DNA of 34,729 nucleotides from Granulicatella sp041433555 (GCF_041433555.1 NZ_JAPWBR010000020.1:1-34729); one strand, 5' to 3'; counted from the first letter of the stretch, positions 24,163 through 31,462 are shown. Made by a program: numbers and translations. The notes: generated by a model not told the origin, from the letters alone.

Positions 24163-25002
24163 ATGACACAATTTTTTGATTTTACAAATAAAGTCGTAGT
24201 AATAACAGGTGCTGGTGGAGTAATTTGCGGTGAACTCGCAAAGAGCTTTGGTAAACAAGGAGCGAAGGTAGCTTTACTAGACTTAAACGAAGAAGCTGCA
24301 CAAAAATTTGCAGATGAAATTATTGCTGAGGGCGGTATCGCTAAAGCTTATAAAACGAACGTACTTGAAAAAGAATCATTAGAAGCTGTTCGCGAAGCCG
24401 TGAATAATGATCTTGGTACAGTTGATGTTTTAGTAAACGGTGCTGGAGGAAATAACCCTCGTGCGACTACAGATAATGAATTTCATGAAGTAGGATTAAG
24501 TGCGGAGACTAAAACATTCTTTGACTTAGATAAATCAGGAATTGAATTTGTATTCAACTTAAACTATTTAGGTACATTATTACCAACGCAAGTCTTTGCA
24601 CAAGATATGGTTGGAAAAGAAGGAGCGAACATCATCAATATTTCTAGTATGAATGCTTTTACTCCTTTAACAAAAATTCCAGCATACTCAGGGGCAAAAG
24701 CAGCAATTAGTAACTTTACTCAATGGTTAGCAGTTCACTTCTCTAAAGTGGGAATTCGTTGCAACGCAATTGCACCAGGATTCTTAGTAACAGCTCAAAA
24801 TGAACGATTATTATTTGATGAACAGGGAAATCCAACTCCACGTGCGGATAAGATTTTACGCAATACACCAATGGGACGATTTGGTGAATCAGATGAATTA
24901 GTAGGGGGAGTATTCTTCCTTGCAGATTCAACTCTTTCAAGCTTTGTGAATGGCGTAGTTTTACCAATTGATGGTGGTTTCGCAGCGTATTCTGGAGTAT
25001 AA
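24163..25002 (+). CDS. uxuB: Fructuronate reductase, short-chain dehydrogenase type
   Basis: This 279-aa NAD(P)-dependent reductase turns D-fructuronate into D-mannonate. It is an SDR: the nucleotide motif is VVITGAGGVICGELAKSF, NGAGGNNP follows, and the catalytic serine, tyrosine and lysine lie in NISSMNAF and YSGAKAAIS. Firmicutes commonly use this SDR form (B. subtilis YjmF-like) in place of the long-chain enzyme of E. coli. ATG 24163 has AGGAG 7 nt upstream; the frame open from 24139 would overlap uxuA. Function follows from its place between uxuA and kdgK. Confidence 0.88.
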   Translation: MTQFFDFTNKVVVITGAGGVICGELAKSFGKQGAKVALLDLNEEAAQKFADEIIAEGGIAKAYKTNVLEKESLEAVREAVNNDLGTVDVLVNGAGGNNPRATTDNEFHEVGLSAETKTFFDLDKSGIEFVFNLNYLGTLLPTQVFAQDMVGKEGANIINISSMNAFTPLTKIPAYSGAKAAISNFTQWLAVHFSKVGIRCNAIAPGFLVTAQNERLLFDEQGNPTPRADKILRNTPMGRFGESDELVGGVFFLADSTLSSFVNGVVLPIDGGFAAYSGV

Positions 25003-25016
25003 TTAAAGAACATAAG

Positions 25017-25044
25017 AAGAATCGAAGTGAAAGCTTCGATTCTT
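25017..25044 (+). terminator. Hairpin between uxuB and kdgK
   Basis: AAGAATCGAAG (25017-25027) and CTTCGATTCTT (25034-25044) form a perfect 11-bp stem with a 6-nt loop and a short T-rich end. It likely gives partial termination before kdgK, because no promoter is seen in the 36 bp that remain. Confidence 0.65.
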
Positions 25045-25079
25045 TATCTATCATTGAGAAATGGAAAAGTGATGCAACA

Positions 25080-26084
25080 ATGAAAGTAATAACTCTAGGT
25101 GAAATTTTATTAAGATTATCGACTGCAGAAGATGTGCGGTTAAAGAGTACAAAAGAGTTCAGAGTCTGCTATGGTGGAGCTGAAGCGAATGTAGGTATCT
25201 CTTTATCGCATTTTGGCCATGATGTTTCTGTAGCTACAGTTCTTCCACAAGATAACCCATTAAACGATGCTGTAAGTTCGAGACTACGAATGAACGGTAT
25301 CAATACGGATTTAGTAGCAACTGAATATGGAAGATTAGGAACTTATTTTTTAGAACAAGGAAACTCAATACGTGCATCTCGCGTTACATACGATCGCTTA
25401 TATTCTAGTATTTCAGTGTTAGACAAGCTATGCTGGGATTTAGACGAAATATTTATAGAAGCTGACTTGCTTCATATTTCAGGAATTCTACCAGCTCTTT
25501 CTAAGAAGTGGCAGTCGTGGACAGTCGAAATCGTCCGTAAAGCGAAGGAATATGGATGCTATGTGAGCTTTGATATGAACTATCGTAGTAAGTTGTGGAG
25601 TTATGAGGAAGCTTATCCTTGTTTCCAACAAATCTTGCCTTATGTAGATATCCTTTCTGCGGGTAGACTAGATGCGATTTATTTTTTGAAAGTAGTATCA
25701 GAGGGCGAAGATGTTTTGCTGGAAGAAATTTACAAGCGAGTTCAAGCAAAATATCCAAATATTAAAGTGTTGTATTCAACCAAACGAAATGTCATTTCAA
25801 CGAACCATAACGAATTGCAGGGGTTCTTTGTAGGTGAAGATGGAGTGTTCGTCGAATCTAAACTCTATGATATTAATCCAATTATTGACCGAGTAGGTGG
25901 AGGAGATGCCTTCGCTGCAGGAATTCTAAACGGAGTTTTAAAAGGTTGGGACAGCCAACAAATTGTCGATTTTGGGACAGCAAGTTCGGTTTTAAAACAT
26001 ACTGTTTTTGGAGACTGGAATCCATTCAATGAAGATGAAGTCTTTGAATTTATGAATCAAAAATCAGGACAGATTGTCCGTTAA
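25080..26084 (+). CDS. kdgK: 2-keto-3-deoxygluconate kinase (PfkB family)
   Basis: This 334-aa ribokinase-type kinase phosphorylates 2-keto-3-deoxygluconate with ATP. The N-terminal substrate region reads GGAEANVGISLSHFG and the C-terminal PfkB signature DRVGGGDAFAAGILNGVL contains the catalytic aspartate; DMNYRSKLW in the middle is typical of KDG kinases. The ribosome binding site is weak (GGAAAAG). The product goes to KdgA. It is the last gene of the pathway on this DNA and is followed by a strong terminator. Confidence 0.88.
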   Translation: MKVITLGEILLRLSTAEDVRLKSTKEFRVCYGGAEANVGISLSHFGHDVSVATVLPQDNPLNDAVSSRLRMNGINTDLVATEYGRLGTYFLEQGNSIRASRVTYDRLYSSISVLDKLCWDLDEIFIEADLLHISGILPALSKKWQSWTVEIVRKAKEYGCYVSFDMNYRSKLWSYEEAYPCFQQILPYVDILSAGRLDAIYFLKVVSEGEDVLLEEIYKRVQAKYPNIKVLYSTKRNVISTNHNELQGFFVGEDGVFVESKLYDINPIIDRVGGGDAFAAGILNGVLKGWDSQQIVDFGTASSVLKHTVFGDWNPFNEDEVFEFMNQKSGQIVR

Positions 26085-26102
26085 ATTTATTTAACAACTA
26101 TT

Positions 26103-26134
26103 AGACGTCAGTGTTATATCACTGACGTCTTTTC
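26103..26134 (+). terminator. Terminator of the hexuronate locus
   Basis: AGACGTCAGTG (26103-26113) and CACTGACGTCT (26120-26130) form a perfect 11-bp stem with a 6-nt loop, followed by TTT. Confidence 0.88.
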
Positions 26135-26142
26135 ATTTGGGC

Positions 26143-26171
26143 TTATCAAGCGCGAGGAAAACTGTTAAAAT
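26143..26171 (+). promoter_or_regulatory. Promoter of the esterase gene
   Basis: TTATCA (26143-26148), 17 bp, then TAAAAT (26166-26171). It stands right after the kdgK terminator and about 32 bp before the esterase start, so the esterase is a separate unit. Confidence 0.55.
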
Positions 26172-26203
26172 AGTAGAGAATAAGTAGTAGAAAGGAAATC
26201 ACC

Positions 26204-26911
26204 ATGGTTAAAAATTCTGTATGGATCCAACAAGAAATTTGTGGAGTAAAATTATATGTTTATCGTTCTAATGTCAAAAACGCTACGACCATTTATTTTT
26301 TAGACGGAGATCAATTCAAAGAACCTTTTAATCATTGGATTATTAAACATCAACCTGCACTCAATTTTGTACTTTTAAATGCAAATAATCGAACAGATGA
26401 TTATACACCGTGGCCTCTCCAGGCGTCTGAAACCATGCCGATGGATTTCGGGGGGAAAGCGGAAGAACATCTTTCTTTTATCACGACTCATGTGATTCCA
26501 TTTTGTGAGAGTGAATATGGTTTTGCTTCAAGCGCAGAAAAGAGAGTTATCGGTGGTTATTCGCTAGGTGGATTATTCAGCTTGTATGCTGCGGTGAAAA
26601 CTGATTTATTTGGAACTGTCCTCAGTTGTTCTTCTTCGCTGTGGTATCCGGGGTTTCTGGACTATTTAAAAGAACATCCCTTTAAAGCTGTTCATCCAAA
26701 ATTGTACATGAGTGTGGGTGATCAAGAAGGAACTACTGCGACGAATTTAACAGCAGACCAAACTCTAAATACGCTAGCATTAAAAGACTGGGTTGAGCCG
26801 AGATTTCAAGCAAGTGATTTCCAGTTTACGTTGGAAGAAGGAAATCATGGAACTAATATTCCGGGACGTGCCTGGCGTGCTGTTGAATGGGTAGAAGAGA
26901 ATAGTAAATAA
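26204..26911 (+). CDS. Alpha/beta-hydrolase, putative esterase (esterase D type)
   Basis: This 235-aa cytoplasmic hydrolase of the putative-esterase family has the nucleophile elbow GGYSLGGLFSLYAA (serine at about residue 118), a probable catalytic aspartate in SVGDQEGTT, and a histidine in EEGNHGTNIPGRAW near the end. No signal peptide is seen. The family includes enterochelin-esterase-like and acyl-sugar esterases. The substrate is unknown; its place next to the glucuronide locus may be chance, since it has its own promoter and terminator. Confidence 0.75.
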   Translation: MVKNSVWIQQEICGVKLYVYRSNVKNATTIYFLDGDQFKEPFNHWIIKHQPALNFVLLNANNRTDDYTPWPLQASETMPMDFGGKAEEHLSFITTHVIPFCESEYGFASSAEKRVIGGYSLGGLFSLYAAVKTDLFGTVLSCSSSLWYPGFLDYLKEHPFKAVHPKLYMSVGDQEGTTATNLTADQTLNTLALKDWVEPRFQASDFQFTLEEGNHGTNIPGRAWRAVEWVEENSK

Positions 26912-26913
26912 GT

Positions 26914-26946
26914 AAAAAATCCACTGGTTTATCAGTGGATTTTTTT
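26914..26946. terminator. Bidirectional terminator between the esterase and tRNA-Arg
   Basis: AAAATCCACTG and CAGTGGATTTT with a loop of 6-7 nt, A-rich on one side and T-rich on the other. It can end the plus-strand esterase transcript and the minus-strand tRNA transcript. Confidence 0.88.
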
Positions 26947-26951
26947 ACTAA

Positions 26952-27025
<74 letters not shown>

Positions 27026-27200
27026 TTGTTAACTTAATTGAACCACACAAACCCCTTATCTGTCCATACACAGTTACTAATTCTTTACTTAAATGAGAAT
27101 TGACAATCTTCTTTTTACAGCAATCGTAAATAATAAAACTAGATTATTTTTTAACATTAGAAGGTTTAGAGAACATCGATTCTATGAAAAAAGATGGAGT

Positions 27201-27361
27201 CCCTTGGGATTCTATGGTAGGAGTAAGAGCGGTGTGGTAACTGATGCGAAGATGAGACTCTAGGAATTTATTCCGTAGAGACTCATTGAGGCTCAGTAGG
27301 TGAGAGACTGCGGCTCGAACCGGTACAGCTCTTATCCCTACCATGAAGATATCCCAAAGGG
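27201..27361 (-). ncRNA. Candidate structured RNA, copy A
   Basis: On the minus strand this 161-nt stretch has the same conserved blocks as copies B and C: GGGATATCTTCATGGTAG, TAAGAGCTGTACCGG, GAGCCTCAA, and CTACCATAGAATCCC at the end. Stems: outer CCCTTTGGGAT/ATCCCAAGGG (one bulge), ATGGTAG/CTACCAT (27338-27344 with 27214-27220), TAAGAG/CTCTTA, hairpin 1 GGTTCGAG/CTCTCACC with two mismatches, and hairpin 2 ATGAGTCTCTA/TAGAGTCTCAT with one mismatch, capped by GGAAT/ATTCC. It lies after the terminator of the exporter genes and before tRNA-Arg, in their direction. No clear promoter is seen. The rest of 27026-27200 shows no feature. Confidence 0.7.
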
Positions 27362-27393
27362 ACGGAATCCAAAAACAAACCAACGGTAAGCAT

Positions 27394-27423
27394 AAAAAAA
27401 CCACCAAAGAAAATCTTTGGCAG
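27394..27423 (-). terminator. Terminator of the ThrE-type exporter operon
   Basis: On the minus strand CCAAAG and CTTTGG form a stem extended by weaker pairs, followed by seven T (the A run at 27394-27400). Confidence 0.8.
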
Positions 27424-27439
27424 TTTCAGGTTCATTTAT

Positions 27440-27883
27440 TTAGTTTGCTGACTGACGGCGTGAAGATTGCCAATGAGAATACAGACGGAAAATCGAATCG
27501 ACCGTAAAAATCGCAAGTGCAATCATCCCGGCGGTAATCATTGTTTGACCGAAGAAGAATTTTCCTTTTTCAACATCTCCTACAAAGAAGGCGTATACGG
27601 TACGATACATGCCTGCACCAGGAACGAGTGGGAAAAATCCAGGAATAAAGAATACCGTTACGGGAGCTTTAAAATAGCGTGCTGCTAAGTGCGATAAAAA
27701 CGCAATTGTAAGGCCGCTATAGTAAGTAGCTAGTTGTAATCCAGAACTATCCAAGAAGAAGAGATATACAAACCAACCAATGCCTCCAATAATCGAAATA
27801 TGAATGAGGAGTCGTTTTGGTGCTTCAAAGACAATACAACTGAAGTAGACGGCAATGAGAGCACTAATCACTTGATAAATCAT
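27440..27883 (-). CDS. Threonine/serine exporter, C-terminal subunit (ThrE_2 / DUF3815 type)
   Basis: This 147-aa membrane protein has four or five hydrophobic segments and the block FFIPGFFPLVPGAGMYRTVYAF, typical of the second half of ThrE-type exporters. Its start overlaps the end of the first subunit by 4 nt (ATGA), so the two are made together and probably form one transporter. In corynebacterial ThrE both halves are fused; the split form is common in Firmicutes. Substrate specificity is inferred from the family only. Confidence 0.83.
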   Translation of the reverse strand: MIYQVISALIAVYFSCIVFEAPKRLLIHISIIGGIGWFVYLFFLDSSGLQLATYYSGLTIAFLSHLAARYFKAPVTVFFIPGFFPLVPGAGMYRTVYAFFVGDVEKGKFFFGQTMITAGMIALAIFTVDSIFRLYSHWQSSRRQSAN

Positions 27884-28650
27884 AAGGGGTTTGCACCTCC
27901 TGCTAACACGAGTCCCAAAGCAACAGCAATAGCGACGGAAAGAGCCGTCACAAACGCTTCAATTGCCCGAGCTGCTCCTGAGTTGTAGTCTCCGCGTAAT
28001 GTATCGCGAATGGCATTTGTAATGGCGGTTCCAGGAACGGCCGGCATGATTAATCCTACAATGGAGATGCCGATTCGAGCGTCCGGAACGAAATGTTTCT
28101 GAATCAAAATGATAATGACAATCGCTGGAATAATCGATATGAGGTTCAACACGAATGTTCCTAATTTTAATTTCGGATCTAACTTATAAATAAATGGCAT
28201 GATAACCGCTGCAACTGATGCAATGACGAGTTCAATTGGCGTTGCTCCAAATAGAGCAGCGTAGAACCCACACATCAGAATAAGGCCTAAGTCTTTTAAC
28301 CATTGTGGATATTCTGATTCTTTTAAATCCTGTAATCGTTGATAAGCTGTATCGAGGTCAATTTCTTTTGTCACTAATTGACGAGAGATTGCGTTGACCT
28401 TATAAATTCGGTTCAAGTTCGTGTCTCGATTTGGAACACGACGAATTTCTGTAATAGAATCGATGCAGTCATCATCGAGCGTTGCAAAGATTCCAGTCGC
28501 CATTGCGAAGGCTTCGCAAGTTTCAAAGTTTGAAGTGGAGAGAATATAGTTCATGGTTTCTTCCACGCGATACGATTCCGCATTGCATTCGAGCATGATT
28601 TGACCAGCAAGAATAGCGGTATCCATTAATTTTTTTGCATATGATCGCAC
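27880..28650 (-). CDS. Threonine/serine exporter, N-terminal subunit (ThrE_1 / DUF1212 type)
   Basis: This 256-aa protein has a soluble N-terminal part (about 1-115, with AGQIMLECNAESYRVEETM and TEIRRVPNRDTNLNRIYKVN) followed by about five membrane segments. The block GISIVGLIMPAVPGTAITNAIRD is the counterpart of the FIPG motif in the partner. GTG 28650 is the start, with AAGGAGG upstream on the minus strand. Function as an amino-acid exporter is known for ThrE; here it is inferred by family. Confidence 0.83.
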   Translation of the reverse strand: MRSYAKKLMDTAILAGQIMLECNAESYRVEETMNYILSTSNFETCEAFAMATGIFATLDDDCIDSITEIRRVPNRDTNLNRIYKVNAISRQLVTKEIDLDTAYQRLQDLKESEYPQWLKDLGLILMCGFYAALFGATPIELVIASVAAVIMPFIYKLDPKLKLGTFVLNLISIIPAIVIIILIQKHFVPDARIGISIVGLIMPAVPGTAITNAIRDTLRGDYNSGAARAIEAFVTALSVAIAVALGLVLAGGANPL

Positions 28651-28681
28651 AAAGCCTTCCTCCTTACTAAAATACTCTCTA

Positions 28682-28690
28682 AGTATAGCA
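28682..28690 (-). promoter_or_regulatory. Extended -10 promoter of the exporter genes
   Basis: On the minus strand TGCTATACT (extended -10) lies about 32 bp before the GTG start. No strong -35 is needed for this promoter type and none is clear. Confidence 0.45.
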
Positions 28691-28731
28691 TACTAGCGGT
28701 GTTTTGCTAAGTAGAAATTTTTATAAAATGA

Positions 28732-28810
28732 AACTGTACTATTTTTAAATTGTAATCAGATTAGTACAGTTGTTTTTTTGATGATTGTTTTAACATTGTA
28801 CTGTTTTTTT
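28732..28810 (+). promoter_or_regulatory. Leader of pta with three related arms and two T runs
   Basis: AACTGTACTA (28732-28741) and TAGTACAGTT (28762-28771) are perfect complements followed by GTTTTTTT. A third copy, ATTGTACTG (about 28795-28802), can pair with the second arm instead and is also followed by seven T. This may be an attenuator with alternative hairpins or a set of operator sites. No clear sigma-A promoter was fixed; TATTAT at 28825-28830 is a possible -10 for pta. Confidence 0.45.
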
Positions 28811-28859
28811 AAAAGTATTTAGTGTATTATTAAGATAACAAATTTTTGGAGGGATATCC

Positions 28860-29849
28860 GTGGAATTATTTGAAGAATTATCACTTAAAGTGAAAGGGAA
28901 AGACGTTAAAATCGTATTTCCAGAAGGAGATGAACCAAGAATTATTGGTGCAGCGGTTCGTTTATTAGCAGATGGACTTTGCAAACCAATCTTACTTGGG
29001 AATGTAGACCAAATTAACGAAGTGGCAAACGCTCGTGGATTTAACATTTCTCATTTAGAAATTATCGATCCTGAAACTTATGCAGACGATAAATATGCAG
29101 AAATGGTAGCAAGCTTTGTAGAACGTCGTAAAGGTAAAGTATCTGAAGAAGACGCTCAAAAATTATTACGTGACGTAACTTATTTCGGAACAATGATGGT
29201 ATATATGGGCTTAGCAGACGGATTAGTATCTGGTGCGGTTCACTCAACAGGGGACACTGTACGTCCAGCATTACAAATTATCAAAACAAAACCAGGTGTC
29301 TCTCGTACAAGTGGTGCGTTCATCATGATCAACAGCGACAAATCTAAGAAATACTTATTCTCAGACTGCGCAATCAACATCAACCCTAACGCACAAGAAT
29401 TAGCTGAAATCGCAGTAGAATCTGCTAAAACAGCTGAATTATTTGGTATCGAACCAAACGTTGCAATGTTAAGTTTCTCAACAAAAGGTTCTGCTAAATC
29501 TGAAGAAGCATTAAAAGTAGCGGAAGCAACTAAAATCGCACAAGAATTAGCTCCAAACTACAACATCGACGGTGAATTACAATTCGATGCTGCCTTCGTA
29601 CCAAGCGTTGGTAAACAAAAAGCTCCAGAGTCACCAGTAGCTGGACAAGCAACAGTATTTGTTTTCCCAGAAATCCAATCAGGAAACATCGGATACAAAA
29701 TTGCACAACGTTTCGGTAACTTCGAAGCAATCGGACCAATCTTACAAGGACTAAACAAACCAATCTCTGACTTATCACGTGGATGTAACGAAGAAGATGT
29801 TTACAAATTAGCAATCATTACAGCTAATCAGGCTTTAATGGAAAACTAA
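28860..29849 (+). CDS. pta: Phosphate acetyltransferase
   Basis: This 329-aa enzyme interconverts acetyl-CoA and acetyl phosphate; with acetate kinase it yields ATP in mixed-acid or heterolactic metabolism. It is the short Pta form without the N-terminal regulatory domains. Motifs: VFPEGDEPRIIGAAVRLL at the start, DGLVSGAVHSTGDTVRPALQ with the substrate arginine, NPNAQELAEIA, MLSFSTKGSAKSE and VFVFPEIQSGNIGYKIAQR. GTG 28860 has GGAGGG 6 nt upstream. It is a single-gene unit followed by structured intergenic DNA. Codon use is strongly biased, as expected for a highly expressed gene. Confidence 0.95.
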   Translation: MELFEELSLKVKGKDVKIVFPEGDEPRIIGAAVRLLADGLCKPILLGNVDQINEVANARGFNISHLEIIDPETYADDKYAEMVASFVERRKGKVSEEDAQKLLRDVTYFGTMMVYMGLADGLVSGAVHSTGDTVRPALQIIKTKPGVSRTSGAFIMINSDKSKKYLFSDCAININPNAQELAEIAVESAKTAELFGIEPNVAMLSFSTKGSAKSEEALKVAEATKIAQELAPNYNIDGELQFDAAFVPSVGKQKAPESPVAGQATVFVFPEIQSGNIGYKIAQRFGNFEAIGPILQGLNKPISDLSRGCNEEDVYKLAIITANQALMEN

Positions 29850-29856
29850 GGTGCGA

Positions 29857-30029
29857 CAAAGTGCGCTCAAAAGCGATGACGGTTCGAACTTTGCCGTAAA
29901 CGACTAGAATAGTCGTGCGGACAAAGTGAGAAAGGCTTGAGCTTTTGCACTTTGGAGTCCGATTTCAAGAGAAAGACTGAAGACAAAAAATGACTCGCAG
30001 TGCGAGTCATTTTTGCTTCGTAGTCTTTC
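29857..30029 (+). other. Structured intergenic segment after pta, ending in a long hairpin
   Basis: Several stems follow one another: ACGG...CCGT, CGACTA/TAGTCG, and CAAAGTG/CACTTTG with an inner AAAGGC/GCTTT. The last hairpin is long: GAAAGACT (29971-29978) pairs with AGTCTTTC (30022-30029), and inside it ATGACTCGCA/TGCGAGTCAT (29990-30010) is a perfect stem flanked by A and T runs, so it can terminate in both directions. GACAAAGTG occurs twice (about 29853 and 29919). No convincing reading frame is present. Confidence 0.55.
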
Positions 30030-30032
30030 CCC

Positions 30033-30160
30033 CACAGAGCTTATTAGATGTTCTCGAATCACGAGTGATGAAGAGAACGTCAATAAGCTACTGTGCGATG
30101 TGAGACTTCGCGATTTCTGCGATGGCGAACTCAACTACACAAAAACGACTCACAGTGTGA
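30033..30160 (+). other. Second structured segment: long hairpin plus terminator
   Basis: CACAGAGCTTATT (30033-30045) and AATAAGCTACTGTG (30082-30095) pair with one bulge, and GTTCTC/GAGAAC (30050-30055 with 30073-30078) continues the stem. After 35 nt a perfect ACGACTCACA/TGTGAGTCGT stem (30135-30155) is followed by six T. The terminator copies the pattern of the one at 29990-30010 with changed bases on both sides. A small RNA of about 130 nt is possible; no promoter was found. Confidence 0.5.
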
Positions 30161-30186
30161 GTCGTTTTTTACTTTATATAGAGCAC

Positions 30187-30210
30187 AAAAAAGCAGGCAT
30201 CGCTGCCTGC
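30187..30210 (-). terminator. Terminator of the PspC-domain gene
   Basis: GCAGGCA (30193-30199) and TGCCTGC (30204-30210) form a 7-bp stem; on the minus strand six T follow (A run 30187-30192). It lies 14 bp past the stop codon of the PspC gene. Confidence 0.85.
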
Positions 30211-30223
30211 ATATTTTTACAAA

Positions 30224-30412
30224 TTATTCAGATTCTGGTAATAAGAACCATAATAGTACGTATAAGAAACCACCAGCACCAGCTAATAAGAATGAAAGAG
30301 CCCATCCAAGACGAACCATTGCTACGTCTAGTCCAAAGTAATCAGCTACACCAGCACATACTCCAGCAATTTTCTTTTCGTTTACTTTACGTGTTAAACG
30401 TTTTTCTGACAT
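30224..30412 (-). CDS. PspC-domain membrane protein
   Basis: This 62-aa protein is a single PspC domain: charged N-terminus, the typical KKIAGVCAGVADYFGLD block at about 13-29, then one strong membrane segment (about 38-58) ending in LLPESE. Short stand-alone PspC proteins are common in Firmicutes and are tied to envelope stress, usually under LiaR-like control, but the exact role is not known. AAGGAG lies 8-10 nt before the ATG on the minus strand. It forms a one-gene unit. Confidence 0.85.
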   Translation of the reverse strand: MSEKRLTRKVNEKKIAGVCAGVADYFGLDVAMVRLGWALSFLLAGAGGFLYVLLWFLLPESE

Positions 30413-30563
30413 AAGAACACTCCTTATCGATGTTTATATATCGACTGTAGCATATGTTACATATAAAAAATAGTATAAATTAAGAAATTCACAAAAAGAG
30501 ACTGATTTATTCTTATTTTGAAGTAGAACCGACTGCGACTTCATAATAGATTCATATTTAACA

Positions 30564-30634
30564 GTTCAATTGAACTTGCTCATTTCAATTTGACTCAAAA
30601 TTTTTTATCATTATAACGTATACATTATAATGAT
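30564..30634 (+). promoter_or_regulatory. Promoter region of the FMN reductase gene with a 28-bp palindrome
   Basis: TTGACT (30590-30595), 16 bp, TATAAC (30612-30617) is a possible promoter. ATCATTATAA (30607-30616) and TTATAATGAT (30625-30634) with GTATAC between them form a 28-bp palindrome with one mismatched pair, overlapping the -10. A further perfect palindrome, GTTCAATTGAAC, lies at 30564-30575. This looks like a repressor site; the TTATAAT arms recall Fur/PerR-type boxes but are not a full match. The rest of 30413-30820 is AT-rich with no gene. Confidence 0.5.
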
Positions 30635-30820
30635 ATTTTTCGTTTTTATTTTAAAACACCATGATATCAACGTTTCTAAGAGTTTTTTTCTTTAAAAAAA
30701 CAAAAAATTTTATGAGCAAATAAATTGCTTTAACGTTTAAGTGATGATAATCTTATTTCAATTCCAAGAGAAAAGACACAACTTTTTTGGTCAAACCATT
30801 TACGAAAAGAGGAAAAGAAT

Positions 30821-31360
30821 ATGAAAAATATTTTATTTGTAGTTGGTAGCTTACGTAAAGGTAGCTTCAACCACCAAATGGCAGAAAAAGCAGAACGTAT
30901 TTTAGAAGGGAAAGCAACTGTCACTTACTTAGATTACTTAAACCTTCCATTAATGAACCAAGACTTAGAAACTCCAGTATTACCTGAAGTACAAGCAGCT
31001 CGCGATGCATTTGGTAAAGCTGATGCAGTATGGATCTTCTCACCAGCGTATAACTTTGCAATTCCTGGAACAGTGAAAAACTTATTAGACTGGATGAGCC
31101 GTGCATTAGACTTATCAGATACACACGGACCTTCAATTCTACAAGATAAAGTTGTAACGGTATCAGCAATGGCAAACGCAGGACATGAGTCATTATTTGC
31201 AGCTTATCATGCATTATTACCATTTATCCGTATGCAAGTTGTGGGTGAATTCACTGGCGCTAAAATTAACCCTGAAGCTTGGGGAACAGGCGTTGTGACT
31301 TTAGACGAAGAAGTAGTTGCAGGACTTGAAAAACAAGCGGAAGCATTATTAAACGCCTAA
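30821..31360 (+). CDS. NADPH-dependent FMN reductase family protein
   Basis: This 179-aa flavodoxin-fold oxidoreductase has the FMN phosphate loop VGSLRKGSFNHQ at residues 8-19 and the family block FSPAYNFAIPGTVKNLLDW (about 74-92). Members reduce FMN, quinones, azo dyes or chromate; the natural substrate is unknown. AGAGGAAAAG lies before the ATG. The gene stands alone between a palindrome-bearing promoter region and a terminator, which suggests a redox or stress response. Confidence 0.85.
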   Translation: MKNILFVVGSLRKGSFNHQMAEKAERILEGKATVTYLDYLNLPLMNQDLETPVLPEVQAARDAFGKADAVWIFSPAYNFAIPGTVKNLLDWMSRALDLSDTHGPSILQDKVVTVSAMANAGHESLFAAYHALLPFIRMQVVGEFTGAKINPEAWGTGVVTLDEEVVAGLEKQAEALLNA

Positions 31361-31377
31361 TTAAAAACTTAACTTTT

Positions 31378-31411
31378 AAAAGCAGTCTCTATAGATGGGG
31401 GCTGCTTTTTT
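31378..31411 (+). terminator. Terminator of the FMN reductase gene
   Basis: AAAAGCAG (31378-31385) and CTGCTTTT (31402-31409) form an 8-bp stem, with a partly paired loop, followed by TTTT. Confidence 0.8.
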
Positions 31412-31432
31412 GAACAATATGCGAACAGACAT

Positions 31433-31462
31433 TTGCCCTAGACCTTCCTGTTATGCTAGAAT
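31433..31462 (+). promoter_or_regulatory. Promoter of the ruvAB-queA operon
   Basis: TTGCCC (31433-31438), 18 bp, then TAGAAT (31457-31462) preceded by TGC, an extended -10. It lies about 35 bp before ruvA. No LexA-type box was recognised. Confidence 0.55.

Noticed and set aside
24743..25054. 103-codon minus-strand frame over uxuB
   Set aside because: It is a shadow of the SDR gene in another frame and lacks a ribosome binding site.
27144..27407. 87-codon minus-strand frame over copy A
   Set aside because: No ribosome binding site and no resemblance to a known protein; it crosses the structured RNA and the exporter terminator.
30093..30414. Plus-strand open frames opposite the PspC-domain gene
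   Set aside because: They run through terminator stems and antisense to a well-recognised domain, with no start signals.
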